64,000 bases of DNA from Comamonas sp. (GTDB taxonomy: Bacteria; Pseudomonadota; Gammaproteobacteria; Burkholderiales; Burkholderiaceae_C), in assembly GCA_031277805.1 (NCBI GenBank), contig JAITLR010000009.1, forward strand, positions 248,001 to 312,000, read 5' to 3'. Position numbers and translations under genes: made by a program. Below, in pieces: positions 18,206-26,489 of this stretch. The notes under the pieces are model-generated. The model saw nothing but the letters and a program-made list of their open reading frames with translations. It was not told the DNA's origin and made no database searches. Each line of letters begins with the position of its first letter. Positions within the stretch are counted from its first letter, which is position 1.

Positions 18206-18298
18206 GGGACAGCAAGCAAGCGCCGCCGCGCAGCAAAGCTGTTGCCCCCGGCGCGCAGCGCCCCGCGGGGCCACCTAGGCGAAGCGGCTCAGGGGGAG
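18206..18298 (-). repeat. Dispersed GC-rich palindromic element, family A copy 1
   Basis: The element contains the family segments GACAGCAAGCAAG, a GC-rich hairpin centre, and GAAGCGGCTCAGGGGG, which abuts the stop codon of the TusA-like gene at 18299. Three further copies lie in this window at 28281, 29661 and 59718 in the same orientation relative to the preceding gene. Confidence 0.7.
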
Positions 18299-18538
18299 TT
18301 ACTTCCGAATCAAGTACCGAATCGTCGGTCCGTCCTGCTGAATCTCCAGCACTTCATAGCCATGGTTCTTGGCATCCAGCGGAATATTGTTGATGGACTG
18401 CGGGCAGTCCGACACCACCTCCAGAATCTGGCCGGGCTGCAGGCTGGGCATGGCTTCCAGCGTGGCCACGGCGGGATAGGGGCAGGGTTCGCCCAGCATG
18501 TCGAGGCGGAAGTCGGGAATGTATTTGGAGTCACTCAT
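18299..18538 (-). CDS. TusA-family sulfur carrier (YedF/TsuB-like)
   Basis: The product is 79 aa from the ATG at 18538. The family motif LGEPCPYPAVAT holds the sulfur-carrying Cys19 in a CPxP context. Members accept a persulfide from a transporter or sulfurtransferase and pass it on. It follows the YedE/YeeE-type membrane protein gene by 17 bp. That pair is conserved: TsuA-TsuB (YeeE-YeeD) imports thiosulfate, and YedE-YedF is linked to selenium metabolism. Which applies here cannot be decided from sequence alone. Confidence 0.88.
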   Translation of the reverse strand: MSDSKYIPDFRLDMLGEPCPYPAVATLEAMPSLQPGQILEVVSDCPQSINNIPLDAKNHGYEVLEIQQDGPTIRYLIRK

Positions 18539-18555
18539 GACGGATTCCTTGAGGT

Positions 18556-19782
18556 TCAAGCGGTGCGCGAGGCTACAGAGGATGCAGTGGCAGCGGCCAG
18601 ACGGGCCTTTTTGGCAAAGAAGTGCTTTTCCCACCACAGCACCAGCGCGAGCGAAACACCCAGCATCACATAGGTCAGCAGCAGACCGCCTTGCGGGCCC
18701 ATTTCCTTGAGCAAGTTGACCTTGTCGTAATTGGTGGCCAGCACGGGGGCGATATCGTCCCAGACCAGGGCCAGCAGCGTGGAGCCAATCACATTGCCCA
18801 GACCCACCCACCAGTAATGCACCTGGCCTTCAACGGCACGGTACATCCAGCCGGTTTCGCAACCACCGGCCAGCACGATGCCAAAGCCGAACAGCAGGCC
18901 GCCGATGACGGCATTGGGGCCGGCCCAGAAAATCTTGGGGTCCATGCCCAGCTGCACATAGCTGTAGATGCCGATGGTGCCGACTGCCATACCGGCAATG
19001 ATGGCCTTGGCCATCTGCGTGCGGCCCGTGATCCACAGATCGCGGAAGGCCGAGGTAAAGCAGACCTGGGCGCGCTCGATGATCAGGCCAAAGGCCAGAC
19101 CGAACAGAATCGCCATGCCCAGTTTGGGAGCTTCTGCAGCCTTGCAGATACCCCAGGCCACACAGGCCAGAAACAATGCCATGCCAATGCGAAAGCGCCG
19201 CTTGGCCTGAACCTCGCGCTGCTCCAGCGGCTTGGGCGCGCTGACTTTCTGCAGCTTCACGGGAATGCGGAAGATGGGCAGCAGGCTGACCTTGGCGCCC
19301 GCCAGCGAGCCAATGGCCGTGGCAATCGCGAAGAACCAGGCGTGCAGCGAAAACTGGGGAATGCCCGTAAAGAAGGCCGCCAGATTGCAGCCCATGGCCA
19401 GGCGTGCGCCAAAGCCCGCGATGATGCCGCCCACAATGGCCTGGAACACTCGGATACGGTGGTTGGGCATGCGCAGCTTGACGTTGTTGGCCCAGAGCGC
19501 AGCCGAGAAGCAGCCCACGAACATGCCGATGATCATCAGCCCGTCCACCCGCGTCAGTGGCGTGCCCTGCAGACCGATGACCTTGAAATAGCCCCAGTTG
19601 CTCAGATCCACGCCTGCAAACTGCAACAGATGCCCGCCCCAGCGGGTGAACTCGCCGGTCACGGCCCAGAAGGTGCCGGTGATGCCGAAGTAATACGCCG
19701 ATAAAACGCCCGCCGCAATGACTGCGGGTACGGGCGACCAGAAGCGCACCAGATATTGGTGTTTGAAGTCTTGCCAGCTCAT
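18556..19782 (-). CDS. YedE/YeeE (TsuA)-family sulfur or selenium compound transporter
   Basis: The product is 408 aa using the ATG at 19782, which has AAGG close upstream. A TTG at 19809 extends the frame by nine residues. It is polytopic with about ten membrane helices. The two internally repeated halves carry conserved motif Cys residues: GARLAMGCNLAAFF and ERAQVCFTSAFRDL in the pore region, and VLAGGCETGWMYR. In TsuA such Cys residues contact thiosulfate as it passes through. It is the first gene of a minus-strand set with tusA-like and dsrE-like genes. Confidence 0.88.
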   Translation of the reverse strand: MSWQDFKHQYLVRFWSPVPAVIAAGVLSAYYFGITGTFWAVTGEFTRWGGHLLQFAGVDLSNWGYFKVIGLQGTPLTRVDGLMIIGMFVGCFSAALWANNVKLRMPNHRIRVFQAIVGGIIAGFGARLAMGCNLAAFFTGIPQFSLHAWFFAIATAIGSLAGAKVSLLPIFRIPVKLQKVSAPKPLEQREVQAKRRFRIGMALFLACVAWGICKAAEAPKLGMAILFGLAFGLIIERAQVCFTSAFRDLWITGRTQMAKAIIAGMAVGTIGIYSYVQLGMDPKIFWAGPNAVIGGLLFGFGIVLAGGCETGWMYRAVEGQVHYWWVGLGNVIGSTLLALVWDDIAPVLATNYDKVNLLKEMGPQGGLLLTYVMLGVSLALVLWWEKHFFAKKARLAAATASSVASRTA

Positions 19783-19993
19783 GCCTTGCTTTCCTGCCAC
19801 GTATGCCAACGTGGCGTTTTTTCCGATCGACCAGCAAAAAACGCAAAAACCCGGAAGATTTTTGCGTTCGATGACCAGTAGATACGGCTATGGATAGGTG
19901 CCCGTCCATGGGCGGCAGGTGGCTTTCGCACACCTGCACTGGCTTCAGATTATCCGCCTCCGACTTCAGCAGCGGGCAACTGGCATATTTACC

Positions 19994-22213
19994 TTACTGA
20001 GTCGCTGCGCCACCAGTCTCCGGGCTTGCAGGCGAAGCTGGCGCTTGCGGCGCCTCGGCAGCCGTGGTTGCAGGCTTGGGCTGCCACTTGGCGGGCAGCA
20101 CGGTATCCAGCCAGTGCAAGCGCCAGGCCAGCAGCAGCGCCAGCACCACGACCGCCAGCACCCACAGGCTGTTGCGCAGCTTGTGGGAATCGGCAAACGG
20201 ATCGGCCAGATTGCGCTTGGCATTCAGCGGCACCTTGCCTGCCTGCGACAGGCTTCGCCCCAGGCCCAGATTGATGTTCATGCGACCATTGATGGCCCAG
20301 CCACTGGCATCCAGAATCGGCCCCAGACTGCGCTGGCGCAGCTTGAGCCAGGCAATCATCATGCTCGGCCCCGAGATGGCCAGGATGATGCCCAGCATGG
20401 CCATGGGAATCCACGGCCCCAGTTCGATGAACTTGCCAAAAATGCCCACGATCACAGCACTGAGCGATCCCAGAGCCACACCGATGGCGGCCACCGTTCC
20501 CACATCGGTCTTGCGCGGTGCGGCTGCCGGCGCCAGCTCCTTGGGGGCCGTGGCCAGCTTGGCGGCGCTGTCGCCCAGATTGGTGTTGACCAGATCGTTC
20601 TTGGCCGCCGCATGCTTGGCCACCTGCTCCTCGATCATGCGCAGGAACTTCTTGTAAGGCGAGAAAAAGGCCTGGCCGATGCTGGTGGGGTTGTCGATGA
20701 GCTTGACGATGGTGGCATCCCAGTCATTGCCCGCGCGGTCGTAGAACACGCCGTTGCGGCCCACGAAAAGAAAATCCACATCGCCGGCCGTGAAGGCCGC
20801 CACAATGGTTTTCTTCTCACCTTCGCGCCTGCACTCGCAGTAGGCCAGATAGGTCTTGGCCATGGCAGCCAGTGCCGAATGTGCGGCCGCATCGGCCACT
20901 TCCACGGTCAGATCGCAGCTGCGCCCATCCAGAAACAGCGTACCGGCCTGAAAAGCCGCCCCTTCTCGGCGATAAAAGCGCGAGAAGGAGACAAAGTTGT
21001 TGAGCAGCTCCAGCAGATCGCGCTGCAACCGGATCAGCTTTTCCAGCGCCATGGCCTGCTCGCTGTGCTCCTTTTCGGCGTCATCCTGATCCAGCAGCGC
21101 CAGCAAGTCGGCCTCCAGGCCGCCGACCAGCAAAGCCTGCACCTCGGACTCGGGCAGACTGCCCAGCGGTGTGGCGGGGCAGCCAGCCAGCCATGCCTGG
21201 CACTGGCTCAAGGTGCTCTTGAGCAGATCCCATTGGACCTGGGTCAGCTCTGTCAGTGCCTCGCCGAACACGGGCTGCACGGCCTGCTCGCGCAGGGTCT
21301 GCAAAGCCGCAGCCCAGGCGGGGTTCACGCTTTGCACCAGCGGCAGCACATGCTCGCCCGTCACCGTGGCCAGAGGCAGGGCGGCAATGCAGTCCGAGCC
21401 GTTGTTCAGCACCTGCGCACCCAACGCGGCATAGCCCTCTTCCGTCGGGTTCAGCGGCGCCTGGGCACGCGGATCGAATGCCACCAGGCCTGTGCGGGCA
21501 AAGAAGTCGTCAACCTTGGCCTGCACGGCATTCACGGCCTCGGCCGCTGCCAGCGCCTGGCTACGAGGCGTGAGCTGGCAGCCCAGCTCGGCGGCCTGGG
21601 CAAACCAGGTCTGCAGTGCGCGGGCATCGGCAAAGAATGCCTCGGCACGGGCACGGTCAATACCGGCCACGCCATCACAACCATCCATGCTGCCATAGGC
21701 GTCCTGAATGCGGGCGATCAGTGCGGCCAGCGCTTCGTTGTCCTGCGCCGTCGCCGCGGAGATCACCCCATCGCCGTTGAAACGCAGCGCCTGCAGCGAT
21801 GCCAAGCGCTCCTGCACCTGGGCCAGCGTGATGGAGCGGGCATCGCTTTGGCCGGCAATCGCCAGCACGCGCCGGGCTTCGGCCAGCAGCATCGCACCCT
21901 CTTCGCTGGTTTCATCGATGCTGGACAGCTGCAGCACATCGCCGCCTTCGGCCAGCACCTGTGGATCCTTCACCCGCGCCACTGCCCATTGGCATGCGGC
22001 CACCAGCTCCGGCGGGCGGATACGCCCATCCTTGCTGACATCAATCAGGTCCAGCGTTGCGCTATCGAACTCGATTCCTCGCGTCGGGCAGGCCAAGGCC
22101 ACCCAGAGCTTCTTGTCCAACTCTCCAATATGGGCAATGTCCTGGCCGGTACGGATCACCACCTGATCCACATCACCGGCGCGAAAGAACTGCCACTCGT
22201 AACTCTGCTCCAT
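19994..22213 (-). CDS. Large membrane protein with an EF-hand-like loop, function unknown
   Basis: The product is 739 aa. The first ~550 residues are soluble and acidic and include a canonical EF-hand-type loop at residues 58-69 (DVSKDGRIRPPE) and a weaker GDG-containing loop near residue 150. About 40 residues later a run of Ala-rich helices begins. Three hydrophobic segments near the C-terminus (GTVAAIGVALGSLSAVIVGIFG, WIPMAMLGIILAISGPSMM and SLWVLAVVVLALLLAWRL) anchor it in the membrane, ending in a Pro/Ala-rich tail. I do not recognise a named family. It stands alone, and its ribosome site (AGGAG) is 12 bp from the ATG. Confidence 0.75.
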   Translation of the reverse strand: MEQSYEWQFFRAGDVDQVVIRTGQDIAHIGELDKKLWVALACPTRGIEFDSATLDLIDVSKDGRIRPPELVAACQWAVARVKDPQVLAEGGDVLQLSSIDETSEEGAMLLAEARRVLAIAGQSDARSITLAQVQERLASLQALRFNGDGVISAATAQDNEALAALIARIQDAYGSMDGCDGVAGIDRARAEAFFADARALQTWFAQAAELGCQLTPRSQALAAAEAVNAVQAKVDDFFARTGLVAFDPRAQAPLNPTEEGYAALGAQVLNNGSDCIAALPLATVTGEHVLPLVQSVNPAWAAALQTLREQAVQPVFGEALTELTQVQWDLLKSTLSQCQAWLAGCPATPLGSLPESEVQALLVGGLEADLLALLDQDDAEKEHSEQAMALEKLIRLQRDLLELLNNFVSFSRFYRREGAAFQAGTLFLDGRSCDLTVEVADAAAHSALAAMAKTYLAYCECRREGEKKTIVAAFTAGDVDFLFVGRNGVFYDRAGNDWDATIVKLIDNPTSIGQAFFSPYKKFLRMIEEQVAKHAAAKNDLVNTNLGDSAAKLATAPKELAPAAAPRKTDVGTVAAIGVALGSLSAVIVGIFGKFIELGPWIPMAMLGIILAISGPSMMIAWLKLRQRSLGPILDASGWAINGRMNINLGLGRSLSQAGKVPLNAKRNLADPFADSHKLRNSLWVLAVVVLALLLAWRLHWLDTVLPAKWQPKPATTAAEAPQAPASPASPETGGAATQ

Positions 22214-22567
22214 GAAAACTCAAACTCCTAAGGCTCTGCTTGCCCACTACGCTATCAAAACATGAGAGTTTAAAAGTCATTGAGCCAACACTTTCCAAGT
22301 CGCATGAATTTTTGACTGACTTGATTCGCAGGCGCCTTCCCGGGAACACTTTTTACGTTCTTAGCCTCTGCGGCTCAATGAAAGCGATCGCAGCTTCAAT
22401 TACCTGCGCCGGCCATTTCAGAGACTTCCCCCGTACCTTTGCAATCACAAATCGGGGCATCCAATATTTCAAAAAATACCTGAAACCAGTGATTGAACAG
22501 ACAGCGCATCAAGTACATGCTTCCATGCCATTCTTCGCCGTAAAACTCAATCATTGGGGAGCCAAAA
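22214..22567. other. AT-rich intergenic region between divergent genes
   Basis: About 350 bp separate the two divergent genes. Composition falls sharply in GC toward the hydrolase gene. Apart from the GGGGAG ribosome site at the right end I see no gene, repeat or clear promoter. Confidence 0.5.
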
Positions 22568-24427
22568 ATGAAATTCAAAAACCATCTTCTTATCTCAACC
22601 CTCATGGGTGCTTTCATTTCAGGATGTGGAGGCGGTGGCGGAGGATCTGCAGATAACAGCCCCCCGCCCGAGCCCAAAGACCCATTGACCGCCTATAAGA
22701 GCCAGAAAATCAATTGGAAAAGTTGCGAAGCGTATTTCTCTAAGAATACCGATGCAGATTTAGAAGGATATAGCATCTTACTTGGTGATCGCCTGCAGTG
22801 CGCAGACATTGATGCACCTCTTGATTACAGTCAGCCAGAAAAATCAAGTATAAAAATCGCCATAATTAGAGTTTTATCCTCCAAGAAATCAGAAAAAAAC
22901 CCTCATTTATTTTTTAATCCCGGTGGTCCTGGAGGAGATGGCCATCTGGACTCCATAGTATATTCTTCAAGCCTTCTTGCAATGGGAAATGAGAACACTC
23001 CTATTGGCTCAATTTACAGGAAGATGGCTGAGAATTACAATTTCATTGGATTCTCACCTAGAGGCGTCGGTGCAAGCACCACCATCAGTTGTAGCGGAAA
23101 TGAGTTATTTATGCCAATAGACTACAGTCCAAAAGGCTACAATCCAGAAAATATCAAAAACATCACCAACTATGCAAAAGCAGTTGCCAGCAATTGCCAA
23201 AAAAACCCTGTCTCTGATTACATCAACACAGATGCAACAGCACGCGATATGGATCTGATGCGTCATCTTCTAGGAGACGACAAGATGCATTATTACGGAA
23301 CATCCTATGGAACTTGGCTAGGTTTCTGGTATGCAGGCCTGTTTCCCGAAAATATAGGCCCAATGGTTCTGGACAGCAATATGAACTTCAGCCGTCCGAT
23401 GAACGATGCAAGCGTTTTATACAAGGAAGGGCAAATTCATACATTCCTGGAATTTCAAGCCCCATACATTTCCAGGCATGATGATTTAATAGGTTTAGGA
23501 AAAACTGTCGATCAAGTCATAAACAATCTTAATTCCATGACAGATCATGCCAAATCTATTCTAGGCCATGCCTCATATCGCGCAGAACCAGGCTCCATCG
23601 CGGTAAATATCGCTGTTCTTCAAACCGCCTTTGAAGTCAGCAATATGGAAAAGCAAAATTCCACTCCTGCGCAAATCATTGACACCATTAAAAGTTCTCT
23701 TTATATAAGAGATAACATGATAAGACGTGCTTTTGAATATGAAGGATATGATTTACAAACATCCATTAAAAATTCCATCATCCAAAAACTAATAAATGAT
23801 TACAACAATAAGACCATATATGCTGAAAAATTCTCTTTGGAAGATGCAGTTTTCAATACAGTGGTATGCAATGATGAAGCTGTCTCCAACGCCGATCCCA
23901 TTTTCTGGTTTCGTACGGGATTTTCTCAGGCTAACCGCCTTCCCATTATCAGTGCAGATGTTTCCATGCAACCCTGCCTTTACTGGAAGCGCAATGCGGC
24001 GTTCACCAAGCCCGCCATTAATGACTTAAAAGCAGCCAAGCTGATGATGGTTCAGAGCCAATATGACGTACCCACGCCTTTGAGCGGCGCCATGGAAACA
24101 TTCAATCAGTTGCCCGCAACCAGCATGGTGTATGTCAAAAACGAAGGCAGCCACGGCCTTCAGTTCTATGGAACCGAGTGTGTGGATCTGACCGTCATGC
24201 GCTACCTGCTGGGCCAGGCCCCCGCCAATCGCATGACCACCTGCGAAGGCAAGCCGATGACTCTGGACAAGCTGGCAACCAGTGCAGCCAAAACCACCAT
24301 AGGCCAGAGCAAAGCCAGCAGCCAGACAGGCCACCCAGACGATGAAGCATCGAATTTCGAGGATCCTGAACTGGCACGTAAACTCATTGAGCGCCTGCGC
24401 GGGGCAAACAATGCTGCATTTCACTAA
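22568..24427 (+). CDS. Alpha/beta-hydrolase lipoprotein, S33 tripeptidyl-aminopeptidase type
   Basis: The product is 619 aa with a strong ribosome site (GGGGAG). The lipobox FISGC is followed by a run of six Gly, so the mature protein is a tethered lipoprotein. The hydrolase domain shows the oxyanion segment FFNPGGPGGDG, a SPRGVG stretch, the nucleophile elbow GTSYGTW and a C-terminal TAP-like domain with the late Asp (SQYDVPTPLSG) and His (NEGSHGLQF). This matches the bacterial tripeptidyl-aminopeptidase/proline-iminopeptidase group. Base composition up to about 23,900 is much more AT-rich than either flank and codon use differs, suggesting transfer from a lower-GC donor. Confidence 0.85.
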   Translation: MKFKNHLLISTLMGAFISGCGGGGGGSADNSPPPEPKDPLTAYKSQKINWKSCEAYFSKNTDADLEGYSILLGDRLQCADIDAPLDYSQPEKSSIKIAIIRVLSSKKSEKNPHLFFNPGGPGGDGHLDSIVYSSSLLAMGNENTPIGSIYRKMAENYNFIGFSPRGVGASTTISCSGNELFMPIDYSPKGYNPENIKNITNYAKAVASNCQKNPVSDYINTDATARDMDLMRHLLGDDKMHYYGTSYGTWLGFWYAGLFPENIGPMVLDSNMNFSRPMNDASVLYKEGQIHTFLEFQAPYISRHDDLIGLGKTVDQVINNLNSMTDHAKSILGHASYRAEPGSIAVNIAVLQTAFEVSNMEKQNSTPAQIIDTIKSSLYIRDNMIRRAFEYEGYDLQTSIKNSIIQKLINDYNNKTIYAEKFSLEDAVFNTVVCNDEAVSNADPIFWFRTGFSQANRLPIISADVSMQPCLYWKRNAAFTKPAINDLKAAKLMMVQSQYDVPTPLSGAMETFNQLPATSMVYVKNEGSHGLQFYGTECVDLTVMRYLLGQAPANRMTTCEGKPMTLDKLATSAAKTTIGQSKASSQTGHPDDEASNFEDPELARKLIERLRGANNAAFH

Positions 24428-24460
24428 GACATAAACCCCCTCCTGATTCAGGACCACTTC

Positions 24461-24495
24461 AAAAGGCTGCGGATCCAGGTTCGCAGCCTTTTTCA
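24461..24495 (+). terminator. Strong rho-independent terminator
   Basis: AAAAGGCTGCG pairs with CGCAGCCTTTTT around a short loop, 34 bp after the hydrolase stop. Confidence 0.9.
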
Positions 24496-24558
24496 TCCCC
24501 CTCCATCCCATGAGGCCAGCATTCAAAAATAAAGTCCCAAAAATGCTTTATTACTGCA

Positions 24559-24963
24559 CTGCGCAATCTGCCTGCGCCGTTGCACACCATCCAGACCTGC
24601 ATGCCCTCCATGCTGAAGAGTAACTGGGAGCATCATCAATATCGCCTCCGTCAGCGGCTTGGTTGGTGTCGCGAGCAAGCCCGCATGGGCCGCTGAGCCT
24701 GACCAGGTCCGTGGTGCTGGCCACCACGCCCTTGAGCTGCAATACCATCCGCCCAGACGGTGTACTGACGCCGCAGGTGCAGGAACAGACCGGAGCCCTG
24801 GCGCTACGCGGGAGCTTGGACGAGACCTCAGGGCGCGCCACCATCCCAGGCATTGGTGCTCGTGGAGCAAGTTGCATCGCTGGCAAGCCACTTGGTCAGC
24901 GACAATTCAGCCCAGTTGCGCAACGCACAATAGACCGTGGACGGAGGCTCTAGCGCCTCCTGA
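24559..24963 (+). pseudogene. Decayed short-chain dehydrogenase/reductase (SDR) remnant
   Basis: Pieces of an SDR C-terminal half can be read in order on the plus strand but in shifting frames. First LHTIQTCMPSMLKSN; then, after a frameshift, GSIINIASVSGLVGVASKPAW, which holds the catalytic-Ser strand but has lost the YxxxK segment; then LSLTRSVVLA and CNTIRPDGVLTPQVQEQ; then VEQVASLASHLVSDNSAQLR, a TAG stop (24931-24933) and TVDGGSSAS. The N-terminal cofactor-binding half is absent. The order matches intact SDRs closely, so this is a dead gene, not a chance frame. Confidence 0.8.
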
Positions 24964-25049
24964 ACACCAGCATCAAAATCAGTAGCTATCAGCGCTTGAC
25001 AGTAAAGCGTTTGAGATTGTTTTCATTCAAATCACCCAAGGAGATACAC

Positions 25050-26372
25050 ATGGTTTTGAACGAAACCCATGACGCCAGCCTGCAAAGCTGGGTCGCATCG
25101 GCCAACACCAGCAGCAGCGACTTCCCCATCCAGAACCTGCCGTTTGCCGTGTTCCGCCGCACCGGCAGCAACGAAGCCTGGCGTGGCGGTGTCGCCATTG
25201 GCGACCAGGTGCTGGACATGGCGGCCGTGCATCAACTGGGTACGGCCAAGGTGCTGGGCACCGAGGTGCAGGCCCAGGTCGAGGCCGCCGCACAAAGCCA
25301 GCTCAACACGCTGATGGCCATGACCCCCGCACAATGGTCGGCCCTGCGCCTGGCCCTGTCGCGCGCGCTGCGTGCTGGCGCCAAGGAGGAAACCACGCTC
25401 AAGGCCTGCCTGGTGCCCCAATCCGAAGTCGAATACACCGTACCCGCCCAGGTCGGCGACTACACGGACTTCTACACCTCGGTCCATCACGCCACCAATG
25501 TGGGCAAGCTGTTTCGCCCCACCAACCCGCTGATGGAGAACTACAAGTGGGTGCCCATCGGCTACCACGGCCGGGCATCGAGCATCCGCGTCTCGGGCGT
25601 GGACTTCAAGCGCCCCAACGGCCAGTTGAAGACCCCCGATGCCGACCCCGTGCTCAAGCCTTGCAGCCGCCTAGACTATGAGCTGGAGCTGGGCATTTAC
25701 GCGGGCACCGCCAATGGCTGGGGCGATGCCATCGCCATCGAAGACGCCGAAAACCATATCTTCGGCCTGTGCCTGCTCAACGACTGGTCGGCACGCGATG
25801 TGCAGGCCTGGGAGTACCAGCCGCTGGGCCCCTTTCTGTCCAAGAACTTCGCCACCAGCATCTCCCCCTGGATCGTGACGCTGGAAGCGCTGGCCCCCTA
25901 CCGCACGGCATTCACCCGCCCTGCGGAAGATCCCCAACCCCTGCCCTACCTCAGCAGCGCCGCCAACAGCGAGCGCGGCGCACTCGATGTGCAACTTACC
26001 GTCGCCATCCAGACCGAGAAGATGCGCGCCGCCGGTGAAGCCGCCGCCCAGATCACCCGGACCAGCTACCGCCACGCCTACTGGACCATGGCCCAGCTGA
26101 TTGCCCACCACACCGTCAATGGCTGCGACCTGCAGCCCGGCGACCTGCTGGGCACGGGCACGCTGTCCGGCCCCACGGAGGCCGAAGCGGGAGCACTGCT
26201 GGAAATCACCGAAGGCGGCAAAAAGCCGCTGACCCTGCCCAATGGCGAAGCCCGTACCTTTTTGCTCGACGGCGATGCCGTGGTCTTTACCGGCTGGTGC
26301 GAAAAGCCAGGCGCGGCCCGCATAGGCTTTGGCGAATGCCGCGCCACGGTGCTGCCCGCACGTCAGGCCTGA
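25050..26372 (+). CDS. fahA: Fumarylacetoacetase
   Basis: The product is 440 aa from the ATG at 25050, which has AAGGAGA upstream. The enzyme hydrolyses 4-fumarylacetoacetate to fumarate and acetoacetate, the last step of tyrosine/homogentisate degradation. Family motifs are all present: DFYTSVHHATNVGKLFRP, PIGYHGRASSI, the metal-binding ELELG, LNDWSARDVQAWEYQPLGPF and GTGTLSGP near the C-terminus. Length fits the two-domain FAH type. Unusually there is no homogentisate dioxygenase gene beside it; the upstream neighbour is an SDR pseudogene. A hairpin terminator follows. Confidence 0.95.
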   Translation: MVLNETHDASLQSWVASANTSSSDFPIQNLPFAVFRRTGSNEAWRGGVAIGDQVLDMAAVHQLGTAKVLGTEVQAQVEAAAQSQLNTLMAMTPAQWSALRLALSRALRAGAKEETTLKACLVPQSEVEYTVPAQVGDYTDFYTSVHHATNVGKLFRPTNPLMENYKWVPIGYHGRASSIRVSGVDFKRPNGQLKTPDADPVLKPCSRLDYELELGIYAGTANGWGDAIAIEDAENHIFGLCLLNDWSARDVQAWEYQPLGPFLSKNFATSISPWIVTLEALAPYRTAFTRPAEDPQPLPYLSSAANSERGALDVQLTVAIQTEKMRAAGEAAAQITRTSYRHAYWTMAQLIAHHTVNGCDLQPGDLLGTGTLSGPTEAEAGALLEITEGGKKPLTLPNGEARTFLLDGDAVVFTGWCEKPGAARIGFGECRATVLPARQA

Positions 26373-26389
26373 TCGCTGCATCGCAACCC

Positions 26390-26435
26390 ACCGGCCGGCG
26401 GCCCGCTTTTTGGGCTGGCAACCGGCCGGTTTTTC
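26390..26435 (+). terminator. Terminator after fahA
   Basis: CCGGCCGG (26391-26398) pairs with CCGGCCGG (26422-26429), enclosing an inner GCCC/GGGC stem, and is followed by TTTTTCT. Confidence 0.8.
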
Positions 26436-26489
26436 TATGCTGTATCTGCCGGTTTGATGCGGGCTTCCGGCAAGTAACGTCATGACACA

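Noticed and set aside
18299-19782. Selenium utilisation locus
   Set aside because: YedE/TusA pairs also transport thiosulfate. No selD, selA, selB or tRNA-Sec is present to support selenium.
19898-22231. A 777-codon open frame on the plus strand opposite the EF-hand-like membrane protein
   Set aside because: Composition is typical of antisense frames (many Gln, His, Arg, Gly). The minus-strand protein has membrane helices at the C-terminus and a ribosome site.
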